Shown here one piece after another: positions 55,952 through 64,000 of a DNA stretch of 64,000 nucleotides (its first letter is position 1; each line of letters starts with the position of its first letter). The position numbers were made by a program, and so were the translations under genes. Below the pieces are notes generated by a model that saw nothing but the letters and a program-made list of their open reading frames with translations, searched no databases and was not told the DNA's origin. Origin of the DNA: Lentzea pudingi (GTDB taxonomy: Bacteria > Actinomycetota > Actinomycetes > Mycobacteriales > Pseudonocardiaceae); assembly GCF_014646255.1 (NCBI RefSeq), contig NZ_BMNC01000007.1:227771-291770 (forward strand), read 5' to 3'.

Positions 55952-56773
55952 ATGCCACGACGAAAGTCCAGTGTGGTGGGACGCGAGTTCGGCGACGGCG
56001 TCCGGCACGCCATCGAGCAGACCCAGTCGACCCACCGCAAGATCGCCGAAGAACTCGGCTGGGACGAAGCCAAACTCTCCGACCTGGTGCGCGGCAAGGG
56101 CGGCGTGACCGAAGCCGACGTCACGCTGCTGCTCGGCTTCTGCCGCGTCAAGACGCCGGAGGTCCAGCGCCTGCTCGCACTGTTCCGCGAGACACGCGAA
56201 CGCGGGTTTCTGCAGTTCCCCGGCGACGAGCAGATATCCACGCTGCTCAAGCAGGAGCTCCTCGCCAACGAGATCACCGTCTGGTCGTCGCTCCTCGTCC
56301 CCGGCCACCTCCAGACCACCGACTACATGCGTGCCGCCGTCGACGGAGTGGCTCAGCCCGAGTCGGTCGACTACGAGATGGTCATCGCCGCGAAGCTCGA
56401 ACGCCACAAGCTCTTCCACTGGAGCCGCACGTTCGTCTTCTACATCCACGAATATGCCCTCCGCTTGCCTGTGGGTGGGCCGGACGTGATGAAAGATCAA
56501 TACATCCACTTGCTGGGGATGGCACAGCGTTCCTACATCACCCTGCGAGTCGTACCGGCCTCGATCGGCTCGCACGCCGGCGTTTCAGGTTCATTCATCC
56601 ACCTCGGCTACGAGAAGTTCGAACCGGCCGTCTTCCTCGAAGGCGAGAACTCCGGCCTCTTCCTGGAAGACCCGACGTCGATCGCTGTCTACACCGCAGT
56701 GCTGAAGCGGCTCGACGATCAAGCTCTGGATCCGGAACAATCGAAGGAGCTGATCACCGGCTTCCTGATCTGA
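55952..56773 (+). CDS. XRE-family regulator with DUF5753
   Basis: A 273-residue regulator of a type abundant in filamentous actinomycetes. The N-terminal helix-turn-helix (about residues 8-70) reads THRKIAEELGWDEAKLSDLVRGKGGVTEADV. The C-terminal DUF5753 domain (about 95-270) has IPGHLQTTDYMRA-like LVPGHLQTTDYMRAAVDG and VPASIGSHAGVSGSFIHLGY. Such genes regularly precede a DUF397 gene, as here, 13 bp downstream. In Streptomyces the pairs influence differentiation and antibiotic production. The promoter region carries a 12-bp inverted repeat. Confidence 0.93.
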   Translation: MPRRKSSVVGREFGDGVRHAIEQTQSTHRKIAEELGWDEAKLSDLVRGKGGVTEADVTLLLGFCRVKTPEVQRLLALFRETRERGFLQFPGDEQISTLLKQELLANEITVWSSLLVPGHLQTTDYMRAAVDGVAQPESVDYEMVIAAKLERHKLFHWSRTFVFYIHEYALRLPVGGPDVMKDQYIHLLGMAQRSYITLRVVPASIGSHAGVSGSFIHLGYEKFEPAVFLEGENSGLFLEDPTSIAVYTAVLKRLDDQALDPEQSKELITGFLI

Positions 56774-56786
56774 GGAGACGTTCCGC

Positions 56787-56954
56787 ATGTCGACCTGGCG
56801 CAAGAGCTCCTACAGCCCGAACTCAAGTGACTGCGTCGAGGTCGGCCGCGGCGTCGGCATCCGGGACAGCAAGGCGCCGGCCACGCACCTCGCCGTCTCG
56901 GGCGAGGCGTGGTCTGCGTTCCTCCGTGATGTGACCCGCGTCACTCGACGGTAA
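56787..56954 (+). CDS. DUF397 domain protein
   Basis: A 55-residue protein with the full DUF397 signature: STWRKSSYSPNSSDCVEV at the start, GIRDSKAPATHLAV in the middle and WSAFLRDV near the end. GAGGAGACG lies just before ATG 56787. It is the partner of the XRE-DUF5753 gene in the usual order and probably acts as its antagonist or cofactor, as with BldB-/WhiJ-associated small proteins. Length is normal for this family. Confidence 0.92.
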   Translation: MSTWRKSSYSPNSSDCVEVGRGVGIRDSKAPATHLAVSGEAWSAFLRDVTRVTRR

Positions 56955-56983
56955 GAATCCGTCTGGTCGGCGCACTACCTCAC

Positions 56984-57457
56984 GTGGAGGACTTCTCGGC
57001 GGTGTACCGCGAGTGCTACCCGCGGGTGCTCGCTTATGCGGCGAGCCACGCGGGGCTGCGGCTTGCCGAGGACATCACCAGCGAGACCTTCACGATCGCG
57101 TGGCACAAGTCCGACCAGATGCCGTCGAACGCGCTGCCGTGGCTGCTCGGCATCGCGCGCAACCTGGTGCGTTCGGCTCGTCGGCAGACGACGCACATCG
57201 AGCTCACGGACTTCCCGGCCGAGGACGACTTCGCGGTGATCGAGCTCCGGGCGGCACTGGCGAGCCTGTCCGAGGCGGATCAGGAGGTGCTGACGCTCAT
57301 CGCGTGGCACGGACTGGCCGCGGCCGAGGCCGCACAGGTGCTGGGGTGCACGACCGCCACGTTCTTCGTACGGCTGCATCGGGCTCGGCGACGTCTGCAG
57401 GCCGCTCTCTGGACACCGAACTTCGACCGTGCGAGGGCGTCGTGGAAGACATCCTGA
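56984..57457 (+). CDS. ECF-type RNA polymerase sigma factor
   Basis: A 157-residue sigma-70 family factor of the extracytoplasmic function type. Region 2 is FSAVYRECYPRVLAYAASHAGLRLAEDITSETFTIAW and WLLGIARNLVRSARR; region 4 is LSEADQEVLTLIAWHGLAAAEAAQVLGCTTATFFVRLHRARRRLQ. It is somewhat short because both regions are joined by a minimal linker. The stop overlaps the next gene by 16 bp. That partner has one membrane helix and may act as its sensor or anti-sigma component. GTG 56984 is the likely start. Confidence 0.92.
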   Translation: MEDFSAVYRECYPRVLAYAASHAGLRLAEDITSETFTIAWHKSDQMPSNALPWLLGIARNLVRSARRQTTHIELTDFPAEDDFAVIELRAALASLSEADQEVLTLIAWHGLAAAEAAQVLGCTTATFFVRLHRARRRLQAALWTPNFDRARASWKTS

Positions 57458-58452
57458 AGGACCTGGCGCAGGCCAAGCCGCCGACGCCCGAGGTCGACCG
57501 CGACCGGATGGAACGCGACCTCGCACGCATCGTCACGTTGCCGCGAGAGAGGCCGGCGCGAAAGCAGCTCGTGCGGCGGTTCGCTCCGTTGGCCGTCGTT
57601 GCTGCCGTGATCATCCTTGCGGTCGTGGTGCTGCCTGATCCTTCTCAGCCCGTGCAACCGGCTGCCACGTCTCAGTGGTGGCGGGTGTTGCGGCAGCAGT
57701 CGTCGTTGATGGTCGTCGGGGAGCCGTCGAAGCTGTACGTCGTGCGGTTCGATTCCAAGACTGATCAGTGGCAGGCCGGGAAGCGCGAGATCGCGGTGGT
57801 GCAGAAGGACGGCGAGGTCAAGCCGTTCTCGCGACAAGACGACACCGCGTGGGAGGCCTCGGGCCGGCCGGAGGTCGCGCCCCAGTTCGGCGGCAGCAGG
57901 TCGGTGCGCATCGGTCCGATGGCGCCTGCGGTGCAGGAGTCCTACGTCAGCGGGCTCTCGCTGACGTCCACCTACTGGGAGCGGCTGGAGTCGTTCGACG
58001 ACCTGCCCGCGGACCCGGCGGGCATGAAGGCGAAGCTGCAGCCCGAGGAAAAGGGTGCTTACGGACTCGCGGACCTCGTCATGGCCGTGATGATCGCGGA
58101 CGTGCGCGACGACCAGCGGCGGGGAGCGTTCGAACTGCTCAAGTCGCTCGACGGGGCGCGGTACCTCGAACGCGTGCCCCTGCCCAACGAGGGCGTGGGG
58201 GTCGGGGTGGCGTTCCCCGCGCCGCCGCAGTTCCAGTTCAGCGACGTCGAAACCCAGATCGTCATCAACCCCGCGACGGGCAAGCCGGTCCTGAAGCGGA
58301 ACGTCATCACGACGTCCCAGCACGGCCTTCCCGCGCAGACGTCGATCGCGGAGGAGCAGTACCTCCTGCTGGAGGGGACGAACGTCGAGCCGATCCTGCC
58401 GCTGGGCGTCGCCGTGAACGGTGGAGTGGAATCCCCCATCATTGAGCGGTGA
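57442..58452 (+). CDS. CU044_5270-like membrane-anchored protein, partner of the sigma factor
   Basis: A 336-residue protein. The cytoplasmic N-terminus (about 45 residues, VVEDILKDLAQAKPPTPEVDRDRMERDLARI) is followed by one transmembrane helix at about 47-66 (FAPLAVVAAVIILAVVVLP) and a large extracellular domain. The architecture matches CU044_5270-family proteins, which regularly follow ECF sigma factor genes of this type in actinomycetes. Role as an anti-sigma factor is inferred from position only, since no zinc-finger motif is present. It overlaps both neighbours: sigma factor by 16 bp and LysR by GTGA. Confidence 0.82.
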   Translation: MEDILKDLAQAKPPTPEVDRDRMERDLARIVTLPRERPARKQLVRRFAPLAVVAAVIILAVVVLPDPSQPVQPAATSQWWRVLRQQSSLMVVGEPSKLYVVRFDSKTDQWQAGKREIAVVQKDGEVKPFSRQDDTAWEASGRPEVAPQFGGSRSVRIGPMAPAVQESYVSGLSLTSTYWERLESFDDLPADPAGMKAKLQPEEKGAYGLADLVMAVMIADVRDDQRRGAFELLKSLDGARYLERVPLPNEGVGVGVAFPAPPQFQFSDVETQIVINPATGKPVLKRNVITTSQHGLPAQTSIAEEQYLLLEGTNVEPILPLGVAVNGGVESPIIER

Positions 58453-59318
58453 TCGACCCACGACGGCTCCGCGTGCTGCGCGCGCTCGCTGACCACGGCA
58501 CCGTGACGGCCGCAGCCGCCGCGTTGCACCTCACGCCGTCAGCGGTGTCGCAGCAGCTAGCGGCGCTGGAGTCCGAGGCAGGGCATCCGTTGTTGCTGCG
58601 CAAGGGCAGGCGGGTGTCGCTGACTCCGGCCGGTTCGTTGCTCGTCGCGCACGCCCACGTCGTCGCCGCCGAACTGGAGCGCGCACAGGCCACTTTGGAC
58701 GCTCTCGCCTCCGGCACGGCCGGGCGCGTGGCGGTGGCGGCGTTCGCGTCGGCGATCACGCAGGTCGTCGCACCCGCGCTGGCGGCGTTGAAGGAACGCT
58801 CGATCGAACTCTCCGTGCGCGACGCCGAAGGGCACGAGAGCGTCCGGCTCCTGCTCGACGGCGAGATCGACGTGGCGATCACCGAGGAGCACCGCACGAC
58901 GGACCGCCTCACCCGGTTCCCGCTGTACACCGAGCCTTTCGACGTCGTGCTGCCGCCGGAGCACCCGGTGTCCGGACCGGTCGACCTGGCGTCGCTCGCC
59001 GACGAGGACTGGGTGGTGACGCTGCCCGGCAACCCGCTGCGGGACGTCGTGGAGATGGCGTGCGCGCAAGCCGGGTTCACGCCGCGCATCAGGCACACGT
59101 CTGACGACTTCCGCGCGATCGAGGCATTGGTCGCGGCAGGTGCGGGGGTGGCGTTGGCGCCCCGGAACGCCGTCGGTGGCGTGCGGGTGGGCAGCGCCGT
59201 GGCGGTACGACGGGCCGTGTCGGGCGTGGCGCCGTTGCGACGAGTCGTCGCGGCGGTGCGCCGTGGGTCCGAGGACCACCCGTTGATCCGGGCGGTGTTG
59301 GACGAGCTCCAAGCCTAG
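58449..59318 (+). CDS. LysR-family transcriptional regulator
   Basis: A 289-residue LysR regulator. The winged helix-turn-helix is in residues 1-65 (RRLRVLRALADHGTVTAAAAALHLTPSAVSQQLAALESEAGHPLLLRKGRRV). A linker helix and a two-lobe effector domain follow (GRVAVAAFASAITQVVAPALAAL; VRLLLDGEIDVAITEEH; VAAGAGVALAPRNAV). GTG 58449 overlaps the preceding stop (GTGA), so it appears to be the third gene of the sigma-factor operon, unusual for a LysR, which more often faces its target. The target is unknown. Confidence 0.92.
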   Translation: MIDPRRLRVLRALADHGTVTAAAAALHLTPSAVSQQLAALESEAGHPLLLRKGRRVSLTPAGSLLVAHAHVVAAELERAQATLDALASGTAGRVAVAAFASAITQVVAPALAALKERSIELSVRDAEGHESVRLLLDGEIDVAITEEHRTTDRLTRFPLYTEPFDVVLPPEHPVSGPVDLASLADEDWVVTLPGNPLRDVVEMACAQAGFTPRIRHTSDDFRAIEALVAAGAGVALAPRNAVGGVRVGSAVAVRRAVSGVAPLRRVVAAVRRGSEDHPLIRAVLDELQA

Positions 59319-59764
59319 GGCGGTGGGATGGTCACGCTCAGCTTGGCCGCGATGCGGGTCAGCGCCTGGCGGTCGGCGGCGGAGAGCGGGTCGAGCACGA
59401 ACTGCCGGACCGTGCGCAGGTGCGTCGGCGCGGCGGCCTCGACCACCTCGTAGCCCTCGTCGGTGAGGAAGGCGACGGTGTAGCGGCCGTCGTCGGGATC
59501 AGGGGACCGCACCACCCAGCCACGCTGCTCGAAGCGCTTGACCACGTTGGACAGCCGCGACAGCGACCCGTTCGCCAGGTGCGCGAGCTCGCTCATGCGC
59601 ATGGTGCGGTCCGGCGCCTCCGAGACGTGGCTGAGCACCAGGTAGTCGAAGAGGCTCAGCCCCGACTCCTGTTGCAGCGGCGCCTCCAGCCGGCCCGGCA
59701 TCAGCAGCAGCAACGAGACCAGCCCGGTCCAGGCGTCCTTCTCCTCGGCGTTCAGCCACTCCAT
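59315..59764 (-). CDS. MarR-family transcriptional regulator
   Basis: A 149-residue MarR regulator. The dimerisation helices frame a winged helix (MRMSELAHLANGSLSRLSNVVKRFEQRGWVVRSPDPDDGRYTVAFLTDEG). It is divergent from a RidA-family gene, and the 70 bp between them contains two copies of ACTTCA-N4-TGAAGT, its probable operators. It therefore likely represses itself and RidA. Its stop overlaps that of the LysR gene by four bases. Confidence 0.93.
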   Translation of the reverse strand: MEWLNAEEKDAWTGLVSLLLLMPGRLEAPLQQESGLSLFDYLVLSHVSEAPDRTMRMSELAHLANGSLSRLSNVVKRFEQRGWVVRSPDPDDGRYTVAFLTDEGYEVVEAAAPTHLRTVRQFVLDPLSAADRQALTRIAAKLSVTIPPP

Positions 59765-59776
59765 GCGCGGCAGCTT

Positions 59777-59820
59777 ACTTCACGCTTGAAGTCATGTACT
59801 GTTGACTTCAAGCGTGAAGT
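59777..59820. promoter_or_regulatory. Double MarR operator between marR and ridA-like gene
   Basis: ACTTCACGCTTGAAGT (59777-59792) and ACTTCAAGCGTGAAGT (59805-59820) are two 16-bp dyads, arranged as inverted copies of each other so that an 18-bp perfect inverted repeat with an 8-nt centre results. TGTACTGT in the centre could be an extended -10. The second dyad lies just before the RidA ribosome-binding site. Confidence 0.85.
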
Positions 59821-59834
59821 CAATGGAGGTAATC

Positions 59835-60239
59835 ATGAGCAAGCCGGAGTTCTTCGCCACCCCCGGATACGGCGAGACGCAGCTGAAGAACATGCACTAC
59901 AGCCAGGCGGTCCGCATCGGCGATCGCGTTGAGATCTCGGGTCAGGGCGGCTGGGACGACTCGTTCGAGTTCCCCGAGACGCTGGAGGACGAGATCGTGC
60001 GGGCGTTCGAGAACGTCGAGCGCACGCTCGCGACGGCGGGCTCGTCTTGGGCCGATGTCGTGCACGTGAACTCGTACCACGTGCTCGGCGACGACTCGTT
60101 CGACGACCACAACCGTGTGATGGTGGAGCAGTTCCGTGCGCGCATGGGCGAGCGTGCGCCGATCTGGACCGAGAGCGGAGTTACCGCCCTCGGTCACCCG
60201 AAGATGCGCATCGAGATCCGCGTGACCGCGATCGGCTAG
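59835..60239 (+). CDS. RidA/YjgF-family protein
   Basis: A 134-residue RidA-type protein. Core elements are YSQAVRIGDRVEISGQGGWD, FENVERTLATAGSSWADVVHVNSYHVL and the C-terminal RAPIWTESGVTALGHPKMRIEIRVTAI; a Glu replaces the usual PxRS Arg environment at PIWTESGV, so 2-aminoacrylate deaminase activity is uncertain. GGAGG lies 6 nt before ATG 59835. Control by the divergent MarR suggests a role in reactive-intermediate or aromatic metabolism. Its stop overlaps that of the converging membrane protein gene. Confidence 0.9.
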   Translation: MSKPEFFATPGYGETQLKNMHYSQAVRIGDRVEISGQGGWDDSFEFPETLEDEIVRAFENVERTLATAGSSWADVVHVNSYHVLGDDSFDDHNRVMVEQFRARMGERAPIWTESGVTALGHPKMRIEIRVTAIG

Positions 60240-60913
60240 ACGCGAGGCAGGTGGGCGGCGACCTCGGCGAGTGCGTCCAGGGTGTCGTGGTCGATCCGGC
60301 CGCCGGCGGTCTCGGCCTCCGCGATGGTCACGGACTTGCCGTCGCGGTCGCTGCCGTAGCGCAGGCCGGTGAAGTGGATCTCGGCCAGGCCGAGCAGGTG
60401 GCTGCCGAGCGGGTGGACGTCGCCGCTGCCGTGCCTGTTCATGACGGTTTCGAACTCGCGGGCGTCGCCGGTCGAGGCGAGGCCGACCCACACCACCGAG
60501 ATCACCGCGGTGTTGCCCGCGCCATCGGTGACCGCGAACAGGGCTCGTTCCAGTGAGGTGCAGCGGGTCCGGGTGAAGAACTCGCGAATCTCGCCGAACG
60601 ACACCGCGACGCACTCGGCCTGCTGCCGTGCGGTGCGCTTGAGCTGCTTCATGCCCATGCGCTGCCACGCGCCTTCGGCGTCGCCCCTGCGTGCCGCCTT
60701 CTGACCTTCGGCTTTGCGCGGGCCGAATCGTAACGACGACCCACCCGAGCCCACTTCGGTCGAGCCGAGGCCGCCGATGGAGCTGACGCCGCCCGTACCC
60801 GCAGCGACGGTCAGCGCCAACGCTCCCGCCACCACCACGCCGGCGCCCTTCTTGCCGCCACCTCCGCCGTTCAGCGGGATGACCTTGCCGTCCTTGGTGA
60901 TGAAGTCGGTCAT
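60236..60913 (-). CDS. Putative membrane-anchored protein of unknown function
   Basis: A 225-residue protein, unrecognised. It starts MTDFITKDGKVIPLNGGGGGKK, followed by one short hydrophobic helix (about residues 25-45, GAGVVVAGALALTVAAGTGG) and a Gly/Ser-rich linker. The globular part (about 75-225) has two Cys (AECVAVSF, TRCTSLERALFAV) and VISVVWVGLASTGDAREFETVMNRHGSGDVHPL. No catalytic motif is assigned. ATG 60913 is the likely start; the frame is open for 13 further codons upstream. It follows ptsI on the same strand but is separated from it by a strong hairpin. Confidence 0.65.
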   Translation of the reverse strand: MTDFITKDGKVIPLNGGGGGKKGAGVVVAGALALTVAAGTGGVSSIGGLGSTEVGSGGSSLRFGPRKAEGQKAARRGDAEGAWQRMGMKQLKRTARQQAECVAVSFGEIREFFTRTRCTSLERALFAVTDGAGNTAVISVVWVGLASTGDAREFETVMNRHGSGDVHPLGSHLLGLAEIHFTGLRYGSDRDGKSVTIAEAETAGGRIDHDTLDALAEVAAHLPRV

Positions 60914-60921
60914 GCGATCAG

Positions 60922-60946
60922 AACGCGGGGGCAGGACCCCCGCGTT
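60922..60946 (-). terminator. Terminator after ptsI
   Basis: A perfect 10-bp stem AACGCGGGGG / CCCCCGCGTT with the loop CAGGA, 22 bp after the ptsI stop on the minus strand and 9 bp before the start of the next gene. It likely ends the ptsI transcript. Confidence 0.75.
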
Positions 60947-60968
60947 GATCACACGATCGGGTGAAGCG

Positions 60969-62600
<1,632 letters not shown>

Positions 62601-62781
62601 GGTCTAGACCATACCCTCCGACCGGAAACCCAGGACAGTTCAGTGTGACCAATTCACAGCCTGGGCGCGGACTGGGCCGAACGGAGCGGTGACCAGCCGT
62701 GCGGCTTCCGTCCGCCCTCACCGCAGTGGTGCCGTGCCGAGCGTCGGAGAACACGGTGAAGATCGTGATCACCGCACCGGG

Positions 62782-63645
62782 TCAGCCGACCTCGGCGGCC
62801 GTCGGGTAGGACGGCTGCGCGCCCGCCTTCGTGACGGACAGCGCCGCCACCTTCGCGGCGTAGCGCGCGGCCCGCACCAGGTCGTCGCCCTCGGCGAGCC
62901 GGGCGGACAGCGCACCGGCGAACGCGTCACCGGCGCCGGTCGTGTCGACCACCTCGTCGACCTCGATCGACGGCACCTCGACGACGCCGGACTTCTCCAC
63001 CACGGCGGCGCCGCGCGAGCCCAGGGTGATGATGGCCGAGGCCGGGCCCAGGTCGAGCAGGCCCTGCCAGTCCGAGGCGAGTTGTGCGGCCTCGTGCTCG
63101 TTCACGATCAGAACGCTGAGCCGCCGCAACGTCTCCGCGGGCAGGTCGGCGACCGGCGACAGGTTCAGCACGGTCCGGACGCCTGCTTCCGAGGCCACGC
63201 CGATCGCGTGGACCACCGTCTCCAGCGGCACTTCCAGCGAACAGGTCAGCACCTGCACGCCGTCGAACGACAGAGCGTCCACATCGGACAACGACACGTC
63301 GGCGTTGGCGCCGGGGGAGACGACGATCGAGTTCTCGCCGTCCGGCGTCACGGTGATGTACGCGATCCCGGTGGGGCGCTCGGAAGTCTTCACCAGTGCC
63401 GTGCCGACACCGGACGACTCCAGCGACTCGCGCAGCAGCGAGCCGTACCCGTCGCCACCGACAGCACTTACCAGCGCGACGGACGCTCCGACGCGAGCGG
63501 CGGCAACGGCGGTGTTCGCGCCCTTGCCGCCGGGCAGCACGACGGTGTCGCCGCCGAGCACGGTCTCACCGCCGGCGGGCCGCCTGCCGACCTCGACCAC
63601 GAGGTCGGCGTTGGCGGACCCGAGAACGAGCAGAGTCTGCGTCAC
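62782..63645 (-). CDS. rbsK: Ribokinase
   Basis: A 287-residue PfkB-family sugar kinase that phosphorylates ribose at O5. It has VLGSANADLVVEVGRRPAGGETVLG, the first PfkB signature around GGKGANTAVAAARVGASVALVSAVGGD, and the catalytic C-terminal DTTGAGDAFAGALSARLAEG with the anion hole and base Asp. GTG 63645 overlaps the stop of the sugar-binding protein gene (GTGA), so it is the last gene of a ribose-uptake operon coming from outside the window. Confidence 0.94.
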   Translation of the reverse strand: MTQTLLVLGSANADLVVEVGRRPAGGETVLGGDTVVLPGGKGANTAVAAARVGASVALVSAVGGDGYGSLLRESLESSGVGTALVKTSERPTGIAYITVTPDGENSIVVSPGANADVSLSDVDALSFDGVQVLTCSLEVPLETVVHAIGVASEAGVRTVLNLSPVADLPAETLRRLSVLIVNEHEAAQLASDWQGLLDLGPASAIITLGSRGAAVVEKSGVVEVPSIEVDEVVDTTGAGDAFAGALSARLAEGDDLVRAARYAAKVAALSVTKAGAQPSYPTAAEVG

Positions 63646-64000
63646 TTGACGAACTCTGCCACGTTCTTCGCGGTGATGACCTTGACCTCGACGTCCACGA
63701 CCTGCTGGACCGGCTCGCCCTTGGCTGCGTGCACGGCCTGCTCGACGGCCCTGGACCCCAGCAGCTTCGGCTGCTGCGCGACGGTCGCGGCGAGCGTGCC
63801 GTCCTGGATCGCCTTCAGGCCGTCCGGCGTGCCGTCGAAGCCGACGACCTGGACGTCCTTGCCGGCGCGGGCACCGAGGGCCTTGATCGCGCCGAGCGCC
63901 ATCTCGTCGTTCTCGGCGAAGAGGCCCTTGAGACCGGGGTGGCCCTGCAGCAGGTTCGTGGTCTCGTTGAGGCCCTTGGCGCGGTCGAAGTCGGCGACGG
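63642..64000 (-). CDS. rbsB: Ribose-type ABC transporter substrate-binding protein, 5' part outside window
   Basis: The C-terminal 118 residues of a periplasmic-binding-protein type 1 (RbsB/D-ribose) lipoprotein-like receptor; the frame is open to the window edge. Visible family features are AKGLNETTNLLQGHPGLKGLFAENDEMALGAIKALGARAG, VVGFDGTPDGLKAIQDGTLAATVAQQP and the C-terminal VKVITAKNVAEFVK. It binds sugar outside the membrane and delivers it to RbsC/RbsA, which are not in the window. Its stop overlaps the rbsK start, consistent with one operon. Confidence 0.93.
   Translation of the reverse strand, partial: VADFDRAKGLNETTNLLQGHPGLKGLFAENDEMALGAIKALGARAGKDVQVVGFDGTPDGLKAIQDGTLAATVAQQPKLLGSRAVEQAVHAAKGEPVQQVVDVEVKVITAKNVAEFVK

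Overview
The window is high-GC DNA with many GTG starts, dense gene packing and actinobacterial gene families, from a chromosome of the Actinomycetota. The best guess is a filamentous member of the Pseudonocardiaceae (Lentzea/Saccharothrix-like). The family assignment is inference. It rests on an XRE-DUF5753/DUF397 pair, chaplin-like secreted repeats, a MacS-type kinase, PhoX paralogues, and the order ino1-padR-(DUF5318)-ponA-GT87-rpsF-ssb-rpsR-rplI-dnaB, which matches the origin-proximal block known from Mycobacterium (Rv0046c-Rv0058). No tRNA, rRNA, CRISPR array, insertion sequence or prophage was recognised.

Layout. 1-5.6 kb: end of a HAD phosphatase, an F420/flavin-type oxidoreductase, two near-duplicate ABC ATPases around one permease, a mycosin-like protease. 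5.6-9.4 kb: trmB, a divergent nitric oxide synthase oxygenase, a 32-residue membrane peptide, an orphan histidine kinase, and a gene-poor stretch with hairpins and a CRP-type site. 9.4-18.7 kb: amidohydrolase, SDR, two MFS transporters, a DUF3455 protein and two tandem PhoX phosphatases. 18.7-21.1 kb: HAD hydrolase, membrane protein, a perfect LexA box with a tiny leaderless ORF, SDR. 21.1-36.6 kb: the conserved block of inositol phosphate synthase and its PadR regulator, the class A penicillin-binding protein, GT87-type mannosyltransferase-like proteins, endonuclease IV, the rpsF-ssb-rpsR-rplI operon and dnaB. dnaB carries a 230-residue class 3 intein and is preceded by a cluster of DnaA boxes.

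36.6-40.7 kb: a TetR/SDR divergent pair with two large palindromic operators, a decayed tetR fragment, an unknown protein and a macrolide-type glycosyltransferase. 40.7-47.2 kb: a surface-associated region. It has a 1031-residue secreted protein with thirteen exact 51-residue chaplin-like repeats, a second small secreted protein, and a 725-residue membrane protein built of beta-solenoid-like repeats. 47.2-53.6 kb: AI-2E transporter, GGDEF cyclase, MacS/LuxR two-component operon with a DUF1707 protein, an NAD-binding/DUF2867 protein. 53.6-64 kb: threonine catabolism (tdh-kbl), XRE/DUF397 pair, an ECF sigma factor with a CU044_5270-like partner and LysR, MarR/RidA with a double operator, a membrane protein of unknown function, PTS enzyme I, and the end of a ribose-uptake operon (rbsK, rbsB) running off the window.

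Functional reading. Much of the window is housekeeping: replication, ribosome, cell wall, inositol and phosphate supply. Around it are small accessory regulator-target pairs, each with readable operators. Many genes start 6-8 nt after a TANNNT hexamer and so look leaderless. The least explained elements are the chaplin-like repeat protein and its neighbours, the divergent NOS with its tiny membrane neighbour, the LexA-controlled micro-ORF between direct repeats, and the DnaA-box cluster in front of dnaB.
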